A stretch of 60,296 bases of DNA. Origin: Ruminococcus sp. JC304 (GTDB lineage Bacteria > Bacillota > Clostridia > Lachnospirales > Lachnospiraceae). The notes beneath the pieces are model-generated. The model was not told where the DNA came from. It saw only the letters and a list, made by a program, of their open reading frames with translations, and made no database searches. Of this stretch, positions 26,959-35,575 are shown one piece after another. The translations under genes and the position numbers were made by a program. The DNA is taken from NCBI GenBank assembly GCA_000285855.2, contig HE978651.1, positions 1,343,354 to 1,403,649 on the forward strand. The letters run 5' to 3'. Position 1 is the first letter of the stretch. Each line of letters opens with the position of its first letter.

Positions 26959-27668
26959 TGAAACCAAACACACCTGCTGAACGTTTATATAACGGAATCA
27001 TCAAAGAAAATCCTACCTTTGTACTGATGCTTGGTATGTGTCCTACACTGGCCATCACCACATCTGCGACCAATGGTATCGGAATGGGACTTACTACAAC
27101 TGTGATCCTTGCAGCATCCAACTTAATGATCTCTCTTCTGAGAAACTTTATCCCGGACAGAGTGCGTATGCCTGCATTTATCGTAGTTGTTGCTTCCTTT
27201 GTAACAGTTGTACAGCTTCTTTTACAGGGATTTATCCCAAGTCTGTATGACTCTCTTGGAATCTATATTCCTCTAATCGTAGTTAACTGTATCATCCTTG
27301 GACGTGCAGAAGCATATGCATCCAAGAATAAACCCATTGCCTCTCTGTTTGACGGTATTGGTATGGGTCTTGGATTTACCTTAAGTATTACCTGTATCGG
27401 TGCAGTACGTGAGCTGATCGGTGCAGGTTCCCTGTTCGGACATCAGATCCTTCCTCTGGCAGATGCTGCAGCAGGTAAGGCCGGTTATGAACCGATCACA
27501 ATTTTTATCCTGGCACCCGGAGCATTCTTTGTTCTGGCAGCACTTTCTGCATTGCAGAACAAATTTAAAATCGGTGCAGCCAAACGTGGCATTGATCCAA
27601 GCAATCCTGATTGCGGCGGAAGCTGTGCAGCCTGCGGCAATACCATGTGTAAGGGAAAAAGGGGGTAA
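26958..27668 (+). CDS. rnfE: Rnf complex subunit E
   Basis: A 236-residue integral membrane subunit of about six helices, homologous to rnfA and to NqrD. Conserved segments include LGMCPTLAITTSATNGIGMG and the central NCIILGRAEAYASKN. I choose the ATG at 26958, which overlaps the rnfG stop by one base and has GGGGG upstream. The C terminus has extra cysteines (CGGSCAACGNTMC), an unusual cysteine-rich tail that might bind a cluster. Confidence 0.95.
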   Translation: MKPNTPAERLYNGIIKENPTFVLMLGMCPTLAITTSATNGIGMGLTTTVILAASNLMISLLRNFIPDRVRMPAFIVVVASFVTVVQLLLQGFIPSLYDSLGIYIPLIVVNCIILGRAEAYASKNKPIASLFDGIGMGLGFTLSITCIGAVRELIGAGSLFGHQILPLADAAAGKAGYEPITIFILAPGAFFVLAALSALQNKFKIGAAKRGIDPSNPDCGGSCAACGNTMCKGKRG

Positions 27669-27674
27669 TGGATT

Positions 27675-28250
27675 ATGAAAGAACTTTTGATCATACTTGT
27701 AAGCTCAGCAATTGTAAATAACGTAGTCCTCAGCCAGTTCCTTGGCCTTTGTCCTTTCCTTGGCGTTTCCAAGAGTGTAGAGACAGCAGCCGGCATGGGC
27801 GGCGCGATCATTTTCGTTATTACACTGTCATCTTTTGTGACAGGTATTATTTACAATGCTATCCTGGTTCCTACAAACCTGACTTATCTGCAGACGATCG
27901 TATTCATCCTGCTGATCGCGGCACTGGTACAGTTTGTAGAGATGTTCCTTAAGAAGGCAATGCCTTCCCTGTATCAGGCACTTGGCGTGTATCTTCCTCT
28001 GATCACAACAAACTGTGCAGTTCTTGGTGTTGCCCTTACAAACGTGCAGAAAGAGTATAATGTTCTTCAGGGAACAGTGAACGGATTTGCAACAGCAGTG
28101 GGCTTTACGATTTCTATTGTGCTGATGGCTGGTATCCGTGAGAAAATCGCATACAATGACATTCCAAAATCCTTCCAGGGATTCCCTACAGTTCTGCTGA
28201 CAGCCGGACTGATGGCAATTGCCTTCTTCGGATTTTCAGGACTGATTTAA
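27675..28250 (+). CDS. rnfA: Rnf complex subunit A
   Basis: A 191-residue integral membrane subunit of six predicted helices, homologous to NqrE. Conserved NNVVLSQFLGLCPFLGVSKS near the start and TTNCAVLGVAL in the middle hold the membrane-embedded cysteines proposed to bind a [2Fe-2S] cluster with RnfE. AGGGGG precedes the ATG, 6 bp after rnfE. Confidence 0.97.
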   Translation: MKELLIILVSSAIVNNVVLSQFLGLCPFLGVSKSVETAAGMGGAIIFVITLSSFVTGIIYNAILVPTNLTYLQTIVFILLIAALVQFVEMFLKKAMPSLYQALGVYLPLITTNCAVLGVALTNVQKEYNVLQGTVNGFATAVGFTISIVLMAGIREKIAYNDIPKSFQGFPTVLLTAGLMAIAFFGFSGLI

Positions 28251-28263
28251 GGAGGAAAATGTT

Positions 28264-29055
28264 ATGAATATAGGAGCAATTATAGCGGCAACCGTACTGG
28301 TTGCGGCAGTAGGTCTTTTTATTGGTATTTTCCTCGGGGTGGCTGGTAACAAATTTGCTGTGGAAGTAGATGAGAAGGAAGTTGCAGTCCGCGAAGCGCT
28401 TCCCGGTAATAACTGCGGTGGCTGTGGTTATCCTGGCTGTGATGGTCTGGCAGCAGCAATTGCCAAAGGTGAGGCACCTGTAAACGGATGTCCGGTAGGC
28501 GGTGAGCCTGTGGGGAAAGTGATCGCAGCGATCATGGGACAGGAAGTTGTGGAGACTGCCCGCCAGGTGGCCTATGTGAAGTGTGCAGGTACCTGTGAGA
28601 AGACAAAAGACAACTATGAATATACAGGTGTGGAAGACTGCGAGATGATGGCTTTCATTCCCGGTGGTGGTGCCAAGTCCTGTACTTATGGATGCCTTGG
28701 TTTTGGAAGCTGCGTAAAAGCCTGTCCTTTCGGTGCCATTGAGGTGGTGAATGGTGTGGCTGTGGTGGATAAAGAGGCATGCAAGGCTTGTGGCAAATGT
28801 GTTGCCAAGTGTCCGAAGCATCTGATCGAGCTTGTGCCCTATGACCAGACTACATTCGTACAGTGCAGCTCTCATGCAAAAGGCAAGGCGGTTACATCTG
28901 CCTGTGAAGTTGGATGTATTGGATGTAAGAAATGCGAGAAGACCTGTCCCAATGGGGCAATTACGGTTGATAATTTCTGCGCACATATTGACTATAGCAA
29001 GTGTACAAATTGCGGGGCATGTAAAGAAGCCTGCCCAAGACACATTATTCAGTAA
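28264..29055 (+). CDS. rnfB: Rnf complex subunit B (ferredoxin-like)
   Basis: A 263-residue subunit with an N-terminal membrane anchor and the Fe-S domain motif CGGCGYPGCDG. It then has several [4Fe-4S] motifs (CLGFGSCVKACP, CKACGKCVAKCP, CIGCKKCEKTCP, CTNCGACKEACP). It receives electrons from reduced ferredoxin. AAGGAGG lies upstream of the ATG. It is the last rnf gene and is followed by a terminator. Confidence 0.97.
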   Translation: MNIGAIIAATVLVAAVGLFIGIFLGVAGNKFAVEVDEKEVAVREALPGNNCGGCGYPGCDGLAAAIAKGEAPVNGCPVGGEPVGKVIAAIMGQEVVETARQVAYVKCAGTCEKTKDNYEYTGVEDCEMMAFIPGGGAKSCTYGCLGFGSCVKACPFGAIEVVNGVAVVDKEACKACGKCVAKCPKHLIELVPYDQTTFVQCSSHAKGKAVTSACEVGCIGCKKCEKTCPNGAITVDNFCAHIDYSKCTNCGACKEACPRHIIQ

Positions 29056-29060
29056 GTTTA

Positions 29061-29099
29061 AAGGAGCCATTGTCCGAAAGGGGCAGGGCTCCTTTTTTG
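29061..29099 (+). terminator. rho-independent terminator of the rnf operon
   Basis: AAGGAGCC (29061-29068) pairs with GGCTCCTT (29087-29094), followed by a T-run. Confidence 0.85.
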
Positions 29100-29172
29100 C
29101 GGAATCCTGACTTTACGGGAATGAGGTTTTATGCTATGATAAAGCACAGAAAAAGGAAGGGCGTGATACAGA

Positions 29173-29679
29173 ATGAAAAGTATTGTAATCGGAGTTGCCG
29201 GAGGATCCGGTTCAGGAAAATCTACCTTTACTAACAGGATCAAGAAATATTTTGGGGACGATGTGGTGGTGCTTTATCATGACAATTATTACCGCAGTCA
29301 GGATGGGATTCCTTTTGAACAGAGGGTGACAGTGAATTATGACCATCTGGATGCCCTGGAAACAGATCTGATGGTAGAGCATCTGAAAAAGCTGAAAGCA
29401 GGAGAATCTATTGAATGCCCGGTGTATGATTTTACAAAGCACACTCGTTCTTCCCAGGTATTAAGGATCGATCCCAAACCTGTAATCCTGGTAGAGGGAA
29501 TCCTTTTGCTGGCGGATCCCAGAGTGAGAGAGCTTTTGGACATTAAGGTTTATGTGGAACCTACCCGTGCCAAAGCGGATGTGGTGATCAACAGTGGCAA
29601 GAATGATATAGCCTTTGATCTGTTTGTATCCAAGATCAGCCAGATTCTGGGGAAAATGAAACAGGAGGGTCTATCATGA
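29173..29679 (+). CDS. udk: uridine kinase-like protein lacking the lid module
   Basis: A 168-residue protein of the uridine kinase/phosphoribulokinase family. The P-loop is GVAGGSGSGKSTF, and the base/sugar region HDNYYRSQDGIPFEQRVTVNYDHLDA, YDFTKHTR and ILVEGILLL are intact. Typical Udk is about 205-210 residues. Here DIKVYVE is joined directly to PTRAKADVVINSG, so about 40 residues are missing in frame. Those residues normally hold the lid arginines and the stretch up to the final strand. Activity is doubtful without the lid. The stop overlaps the ruvA ATG (ATGA). GGAAGGG-like sequence lies upstream of the ATG. Confidence 0.85.
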   Translation: MKSIVIGVAGGSGSGKSTFTNRIKKYFGDDVVVLYHDNYYRSQDGIPFEQRVTVNYDHLDALETDLMVEHLKKLKAGESIECPVYDFTKHTRSSQVLRIDPKPVILVEGILLLADPRVRELLDIKVYVEPTRAKADVVINSGKNDIAFDLFVSKISQILGKMKQEGLS

Positions 29680-30284
29680 TTGCATTTGTCCATGGAATTG
29701 CCGCAGATATGACGGAAAATTCAGTGATCGTTGAAACCGGCGGTATTGGATACGAAATCTATATGACTGGTGAAAGTCTTTCCCAGCTTCCTATGGGAGA
29801 GAAAGTAAAGATCCATACATATTTTCAGGTCAGAGAGGATGCTATGCAGTTGTATGGATTTCTCAAAAAAGATGACCTGCAGATGTTTAAGCTTCTGCTG
29901 GGAGTAAATGGAGTTGGACCAAAGGCTGCTATGGGAGTTTTATCTGGGATCACCGCGGATGAACTTCGCTTTGCAGTTCTTTCAGATGATGTGAAAACCC
30001 TGTCAAAGGCTCCGGGGATCGGTAAGAAAACGGCTCAGAAGTTGATTCTTGAATTAAAGGATAAATTAAAGCTTGAAGATGCGTTTGAGTTAAAGCTTGC
30101 CCATGAGCAGGAGAAAGCAGAAGTTTCCGGTGATGTTTCAGATGGAAGACAGGAGGCTGTAGCGGCCCTGGTTGCTCTGGGATACAGCAGCACAGATGCA
30201 CTCCGGGCAGTGCGTAAGGTGACAGAGGTGTCTCCGGATGATGTGGAGGGATTGCTGAAGGCCGCTTTGAAAAATATGCTTTAA
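29676..30284 (+). CDS. ruvA: Holliday junction branch migration protein RuvA
   Basis: A 202-residue RuvA. It has an N-terminal OB fold (GIGYEIYMTGESL), a tandem helix-hairpin-helix core (LLGVNGVGPKAAMGVLSG and LSKAPGIGKKTAQKLILELK), a flexible linker and a C-terminal domain that contacts RuvB (AVAALVALGYS). It binds four-way DNA junctions and directs the RuvB motor. It overlaps the udk-like gene by 4 bp and precedes ruvB by 22 bp. Confidence 0.97.
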   Translation: MIAFVHGIAADMTENSVIVETGGIGYEIYMTGESLSQLPMGEKVKIHTYFQVREDAMQLYGFLKKDDLQMFKLLLGVNGVGPKAAMGVLSGITADELRFAVLSDDVKTLSKAPGIGKKTAQKLILELKDKLKLEDAFELKLAHEQEKAEVSGDVSDGRQEAVAALVALGYSSTDALRAVRKVTEVSPDDVEGLLKAALKNML

Positions 30285-30306
30285 AAATAAAACAGAGGTT
30301 TCGTGA

Positions 30307-31311
30307 ATGGAGAAGCGAGTAATTACAACAGACGTTATAGAGGAGGATTTTGCCCTTGAGGGAAATCTGAGACCTCAGACGCTGGATGAATATATTGGTC
30401 AGGAGAAGACCAAAAATACATTGAAAATTTATATTGAAGCAGCAAAACAGAGGCATGATGCACTGGATCATGTGCTTTTTTATGGCCCTCCGGGACTTGG
30501 AAAGACTACATTATCCGGAATTATTGCCAATGAAATGGGTGTGCATATGAAGGTAACCTCCGGTCCGGCTATTGAGAAGCCGGGAGAGATGGCTGCGATC
30601 CTGAATAATCTGCAGGAGGGAGATATTCTCTTTGTAGATGAGATCCACCGCCTAAATCGTCAGGTGGAGGAGGTGCTGTACCCGGCTATGGAGGATTTTG
30701 CCATTGATATTATGATCGGAAAAGGTGCCTCAGCCAGGTCTATCCGCCTGGATCTGCCGAAGTTTACCCTTGTAGGAGCGACTACCAGAGCCGGACTTTT
30801 GTCAGCTCCTCTCAGAGATCGTTTTGGAGTGATGCATCATCTGGAATTCTATAATCAGAAGGAACTGCAGACGATCATTATCCGTTCTGCCCAGGTGTTG
30901 GGAGTAGAGATTGATGCCAGGGGAGCGGCAGAGATCGCCAAGCGCTCCAGGGGAACTCCCAGACTTGCCAATCGTCTGTTAAAAAGGGTCAGGGATTTTG
31001 CACAGGTGAAATATGATGGCAGGATCACTTATGATGTGGCATGCTTTGCCCTGGATCTGCTGGAAGTGGATCAGTATGGGCTGGACAAGATAGACCGCAG
31101 GATCCTGCAGACTCTTATCGTAAATTTTCAGGGAGGACCGGTGGGCCTGGAAACACTGGCAGCAGCCATTGGGGAGGATTCCGGAACTCTGGAGGATGTG
31201 TATGAACCTTATCTGCTGCAGAACGGATTCCTCAATCGTACTCCCAGGGGAAGAATGGCCTCCGGGCTGGCTTATGAGCACCTGGGATATGCTGTTCCGG
31301 ATAAGGAATAA
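30307..31311 (+). CDS. ruvB: Holliday junction branch migration ATPase RuvB
   Basis: A 334-residue AAA+ motor. Walker A is [10 protein letters not shown] at residues 59-68, Walker B is FVDEIHRLN, the sensor region is [19 protein letters not shown], and the C-terminal winged helix ends with RTPRGRMA. It pumps DNA through the RuvA-bound junction during recombination repair. The full usual length is present. Confidence 0.98.
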   Translation: MEKRVITTDVIEEDFALEGNLRPQTLDEYIGQEKTKNTLKIYIEAAKQRHDALDHVLFYGPPGLGKTTLSGIIANEMGVHMKVTSGPAIEKPGEMAAILNNLQEGDILFVDEIHRLNRQVEEVLYPAMEDFAIDIMIGKGASARSIRLDLPKFTLVGATTRAGLLSAPLRDRFGVMHHLEFYNQKELQTIIIRSAQVLGVEIDARGAAEIAKRSRGTPRLANRLLKRVRDFAQVKYDGRITYDVACFALDLLEVDQYGLDKIDRRILQTLIVNFQGGPVGLETLAAAIGEDSGTLEDVYEPYLLQNGFLNRTPRGRMASGLAYEHLGYAVPDKE

Positions 31312-31350
31312 GGAATTCTCGGGGCTTCGTAAAACTTTTTTAAAAATTTC

Positions 31351-31379
31351 TATACATTTGAGCTGCTTTCGAGTATAAT
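31351..31379 (+). promoter_or_regulatory. candidate promoter upstream of zapA
   Basis: TATACA (31351-31356), a 17-bp spacer and a perfect TATAAT (31374-31379). The -35 box is imperfect. The start site would lie about 130 bp before the ZapA ATG. Confidence 0.5.
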
Positions 31380-31421
31380 AAATTTGATATCGGCTTGTAT
31401 GTCGGTTATGAGCAAGTAGCG

Positions 31422-31444
31422 AAGCGGATTGCGAATATCCGCTT
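31422..31444. repeat. palindrome in the ruvB-zapA gap
   Basis: AAGCGGAT (31422-31429) and ATCCGCTT (31437-31444) flank TGCGAAT. The hairpin lies in the 5' leader of zapA inside GC-richer DNA (31390-31490) that looks like a small dispersed repeat unit. Confidence 0.5.
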
Positions 31445-31511
31445 GACATGACGAAAGATAGTGCTGCTGCGTCAGTGAAACGGCAGTGATTAAGATACAG
31501 GAGGCTATAGG

Positions 31512-31919
31512 ATGGCAGTCAAAAATACAGCAAAGGTAATCATAGGGGGTAAGATTATTACGCTGGGAGGTTACGAATCGGAAGAATATTTCCAGAAGGT
31601 AGCATCCTATATTAATAAAAAAATCGATGAATTAAGTGCTCTTCCGGGCTACGGCAGACAGCCTATGGAGACAAAGCATACTCTCATCAGCCTGAATATT
31701 ACAGATGATTATTTTAAGGCAAAAAAGCAGGCAGAGATTTTTGAACAGGATCTTCAGCAGAAGGACCAGGAGATGTATGATCTGAAGCATGAGCTCATTG
31801 CTCTGCGTATGCAGATCGAAGAGGCACAGAAGGCAGAGAAGGAAGCACTGGAACAGAAAAGTCTTCTGGAAGGCAAGAATAAAGAACTGGAAAAACAGAT
31901 CGATGAGCTGCTGAAATAG
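31512..31919 (+). CDS. zapA: cell division protein ZapA
   Basis: A 135-residue ZapA-like protein that stabilises FtsZ bundles. The N-terminal globular part includes KVIIGGKIITLGGYESEEYFQKVASYIN and is followed by a long coiled coil (residues ~75-135, KAEKEALEQKSLLEGKNKELEKQ). CAGGAGG precedes the ATG. Its neighbours include U32 peptidase and ftsW/pbp genes of the cell-wall/division class. Confidence 0.85.
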   Translation: MAVKNTAKVIIGGKIITLGGYESEEYFQKVASYINKKIDELSALPGYGRQPMETKHTLISLNITDDYFKAKKQAEIFEQDLQQKDQEMYDLKHELIALRMQIEEAQKAEKEALEQKSLLEGKNKELEKQIDELLK

Positions 31920-32018
31920 CAGACCGGAAATAATAAGGGGGGATTGCTTCGGTGATTTCCCCTTTATGCATAAAAATCTGTGGATTCTGACAGCTTATAA
32001 ATAAAGAGAGGAATTAAT

Positions 32019-34198
32019 TTGAAAAGAGAAGAGATAGAACTTCTGGCACCTGCCGGTTCCTACGAAGGCTTTGAAGCAGCACTGGGGGCAGGGGCAGATG
32101 CGGTATATGTAGGCGGCGCAGCCTTTGGAGCCAGAGCCTATGCGAAGAATTTTAGTGAGGAAGAACTGCTCAGAGCTATTGATACCGCGCATATCCATGG
32201 CAAAAAATTATATCTGACAGTGAATACGCTTTTAAAAAACAGAGAGCTTACAGATCAGCTGTATGACTATCTTCTGCCCTATTACAGGGAGGGACTGGAC
32301 GCAGTGATCGTACAGGATATGGGAGTTTTTGCAGCTGTCCGCAAAATGTTTCCGGGGCTTCCTCTTCATGCCAGCACCCAGATGACAGTAACTGGCCCGG
32401 AAGGGATGAAATTTCTGGAGGAACAGGGCGCATCCAGGGTAGTAACTGCCAGGGAGTTATCTTTGGAGGAAATCCGCAGGATGCACAGGACAAGCCCTAT
32501 TGAAATAGAAGCTTTTATTCATGGGGCATTGTGTTACAGTTATTCTGGACAGTGTCTTATGAGCAGCGTGCTTGGCGGCAGAAGCGGCAACAGGGGAAAG
32601 TGTGCCCAGCCATGCAGACTGCCTTATGAGGTGTTATTGCCGGATGAGAAGGGAATCCGCCGGAAAACAAAAAACAAAGGGGAACTTTGTCCTCTCAGTC
32701 TTAAGGATATTTCCACTATTGAAATTCTGCCGGAAATCCTGGAGGCAGGAGTAACTTCTCTGAAGATCGAGGGAAGAATGAAGCAGCCCGGATATACGGC
32801 CGGAGTGACAAGGGTATACCGGAAATACCTGGATCTGCTTTTTGAAAAGGGACCGGATAATTATAAGGTGGAAGAGAGGGACAGGCAGTATCTTCTGGAT
32901 CTGTTTAACCGCGGAGGTTCCTGCACAGGATATTATCAGATGCAGAATGGTCCTGATATGATGGCTTTTACCAATGAGAAGAAAACCGGAAATGTAACCT
33001 GCTCTCCTGTGCAGAAAAAAGAAAAATCAGGGGCAGTCTGATCCTTTATCCCGGAAGCGCTGCCATCCTGGATGTATCCTTGGGGGATGCCCATGGGACA
33101 GCGGCCCTGGGAGAGGTACAGTATGCACAGAATCAGCCTCTTACCAGAGAACGTGTGGGGATACAGATGGAGAAACTGGGAAATACTCCCTATGAGTGGG
33201 AAAGCCTGGAGATCCAGATGGATGACAGTGTTTTTGTACCAATGAAGCTTTTGAACGAGCTGCGTAGACAGGCCCTGGCTGCACTGGAGGAGGAAATTCT
33301 GCAGAAATACAGAAGACAGGAACCAGCTTCTGTTTCCCTTGCTCCCTCGTCAGCAAAGAAATCTGTACGGAAAAACATTCCAATCTATGTTTCCTGTGAA
33401 GACATTGAGACAGCTCTTGCGTTATATAAAAGAGAGGGGATCAGAGGAATGTATCTTCCGTTCTCTGCTATGAAGCAGTGCCTGAAGGCTGGCACAGACA
33501 GAGGACTGGAAATGTATCTGGCTTTGCCCCATATCATACGGGGAGAACTTCCGGAGGGATATCTGCAGCAGGCCAGAGAATGGCTGAATCAGGGAATGAC
33601 AGGATTTCTGGTGCGGAATCTGGAGGCCTTTGCCATATTGCAGAAGGAAGGACTGGCTGAAAACTGTGTTCTGGATCACAGCATGTATACCTGGAACAAT
33701 GAGGCAGTTGCTTTCTGGGAGGGGCAGAAGGTTCTCAGGGATACCATTCCCCTGGAGTTAAATGAAGGGGAACTCCGGCACAGAGATAACAGCCACAGTG
33801 AGATGCTGGTATATGGATATCTGCCTTTGATGATGTCTGCCCAATGTGTCCGCAAAAATGTTTACAGATGTGATCATAATGAGGGAAGGGTAGAGTTAAA
33901 GGACAGATATGATAAGAAATTCACTGCAGCCTGTTTCTGTGATCCATGGAAAATGGAAAATACAGGGGATAAGACACCTTGCTATAATATCATTTACAAT
34001 AGTATTCCTTATGGACTTCTGAGAGAAAGAGAACAGGTAAGGAAGCTTGGACCGGCAGCACTGCGCCTTTCTTTTACCATTGAAGATCAGAATGAGGCAG
34101 TGCGGATTCTGGATGAATTTGTGAATGTTTATCAGAATGAGGCAGATCCCCCTCAGAGAGAGTATACAAAGGGACATTTTAAAAGAGGAGCCGAGTAA
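32019..34198 (+). pseudogene. U32-family peptidase, interrupted by a -1 frameshift
   Basis: Two adjacent reading frames together make one U32 (collagenase-like) peptidase of about 725 residues. Frame one (32019-33041) has LLAPAGSYEGFEAAL, FIHGALCYSYSGQC and the cysteine region RSGNRGKCAQPCR, plus EGRMK. It then leaves the family sequence at QKKEK and stops. The family sequence resumes in the -1 frame (GSLILYPGSAAILDV) and continues to 34198, including the C-terminal cysteine-rich part. The switch is in the A-rich run 33015-33026. One missing A would restore the frame. It may be a true mutation or an assembly error. The start ATG-equivalent is TTG at 32019 with AGAGAGG upstream. Confidence 0.85.
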
Positions 34199-34201
34199 TG
34201 C

Positions 34202-35575
34202 ATGGTTAATGTGATTGTGGAATTATCCAAATATGTGATCCTTACTTTGATGGTGGTCTACACCTTTCACTGTTTCTATATGGTGAAGCAGCAAAGTGAG
34301 GAGGAGAGAAATGAGTCATTACGTCAGCAGCTGATGCTCATCTTCTTTATGGATTTTACGGCATTTCTGGTTATTTATCTGAAAACCGGAAAATTTCAGG
34401 TTGTAACCTTTTATGCAGAGATGATGGCATTTTTTGCCGGAATCCAGATCCTGTACAGAATGCTGTACAAAAAGGCATCCATTTTGCTGCTGAATAATAT
34501 GTGTATGCTGCTGAGTGTGGGATTTATCATATTGTGCAGATTGGATGTGTCTACGGCCACCCGTCAGCTGATTATCGTTGCGGCAGTGAATTTAGTTGCC
34601 CTTGCGGTTCCTGTGCTGATCCGCAAAATGAAATTTCTGAAAGATCTTACCTGGCTGTATGCAGGTGTGGGAATCCTTCTGTTGGGAGCAGTTCTGGTTC
34701 TTGCCCGTACCAGCTATGGAGCCAAGCTGTCTCTGATGGGAATCCAGCCTTCAGAGGCCATCAAGATCACATTTGTATTTTTTATGGCTGCTTTGCTTCG
34801 CAGAGGTGCAGATTTCAGAACGGTAGTCCAGGCTACGATCGTGGCAGGACTTCATGTAGGAATTCTGGTGCTTTCCCGTGACCTGGGAAGTGCAGTGATC
34901 TTTTTTGCAGCATATCTGGTAATGGTTTATGTGGCTACCAAAAATGTGGGTTATCTGGCCCTGGGGCTTGGCGGAGGTGCGGCAGGGTCTGTAATTGCCT
35001 ATCATCTGTTTGGTCATGTACGCCAGAGAGTGAGTGCATGGAAGGATCCCATGGCAGTTTACCAGAATGAGGGATACCAGATCGTGCAGTCCTTGTTTGC
35101 AATTGGTACAGGAGGCTGGTTCGGAATGGGACTGTGCCAGGGATCCCCGGAGAAGATCCCTGTAGTTAAGAATGACTTTATTTTCAGTGCGATCTGTGAG
35201 GAACTGGGAGGAATCTTTGGAATCTGTCTGATCCTGGTGTGCATGAGTTTCTTCCTGATGATCGTAAATATTGCATTGAAGATCAAGAAGCCTTTTTATA
35301 AGCTGATCGCCCTGGGCCTTGGCACTGAGTATGCATTTCAGGTGTTTCTGACCATTGGCGGTGCCACTAAGTTTATTCCTATGACAGGTGTGACCCTTCC
35401 GTTGGTAAGCTATGGAGGAAGTTCTGTGGCAAGTACAGTATTAATGCTGGCAATTATTCAGGGACTTTATATTTTGAGAGAAGACGAGGACGAAGAGATT
35501 GAGAGACAACGAAGAAAGGAAGCGGCGCAGAGAGCTGGAAAAACAGCAGAAGCGCAAGGCTCAGGAAATTTCTAA
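34202..35575 (+). CDS. FtsW/RodA/SpoVE-family peptidoglycan glycosyltransferase
   Basis: A 457-residue SEDS protein with about 10-12 helices that polymerises lipid II into glycan strands. The conserved blocks are LSLMGIQPSEAIKI, DLGSAVIFFAAYL, the extracellular loop EGYQIVQSLFAIGTGGWFGMGL, and FIPMTGVTLPLVSYGGSS. It overlaps the downstream class B penicillin-binding protein by 77 bp, the common pairing of a SEDS polymerase with its transpeptidase. The sequence cannot tell FtsW (division) from RodA (elongation); proximity to zapA slightly favours division. Confidence 0.92.
   Translation: MVNVIVELSKYVILTLMVVYTFHCFYMVKQQSEEERNESLRQQLMLIFFMDFTAFLVIYLKTGKFQVVTFYAEMMAFFAGIQILYRMLYKKASILLLNNMCMLLSVGFIILCRLDVSTATRQLIIVAAVNLVALAVPVLIRKMKFLKDLTWLYAGVGILLLGAVLVLARTSYGAKLSLMGIQPSEAIKITFVFFMAALLRRGADFRTVVQATIVAGLHVGILVLSRDLGSAVIFFAAYLVMVYVATKNVGYLALGLGGGAAGSVIAYHLFGHVRQRVSAWKDPMAVYQNEGYQIVQSLFAIGTGGWFGMGLCQGSPEKIPVVKNDFIFSAICEELGGIFGICLILVCMSFFLMIVNIALKIKKPFYKLIALGLGTEYAFQVFLTIGGATKFIPMTGVTLPLVSYGGSSVASTVLMLAIIQGLYILREDEDEEIERQRRKEAAQRAGKTAEAQGSGNF

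Noticed and set aside
28186-29070. 294-codon minus-strand frame over rnfB
   Set aside because: Antisense to a certain gene; composition mirrors the ferredoxin motifs.
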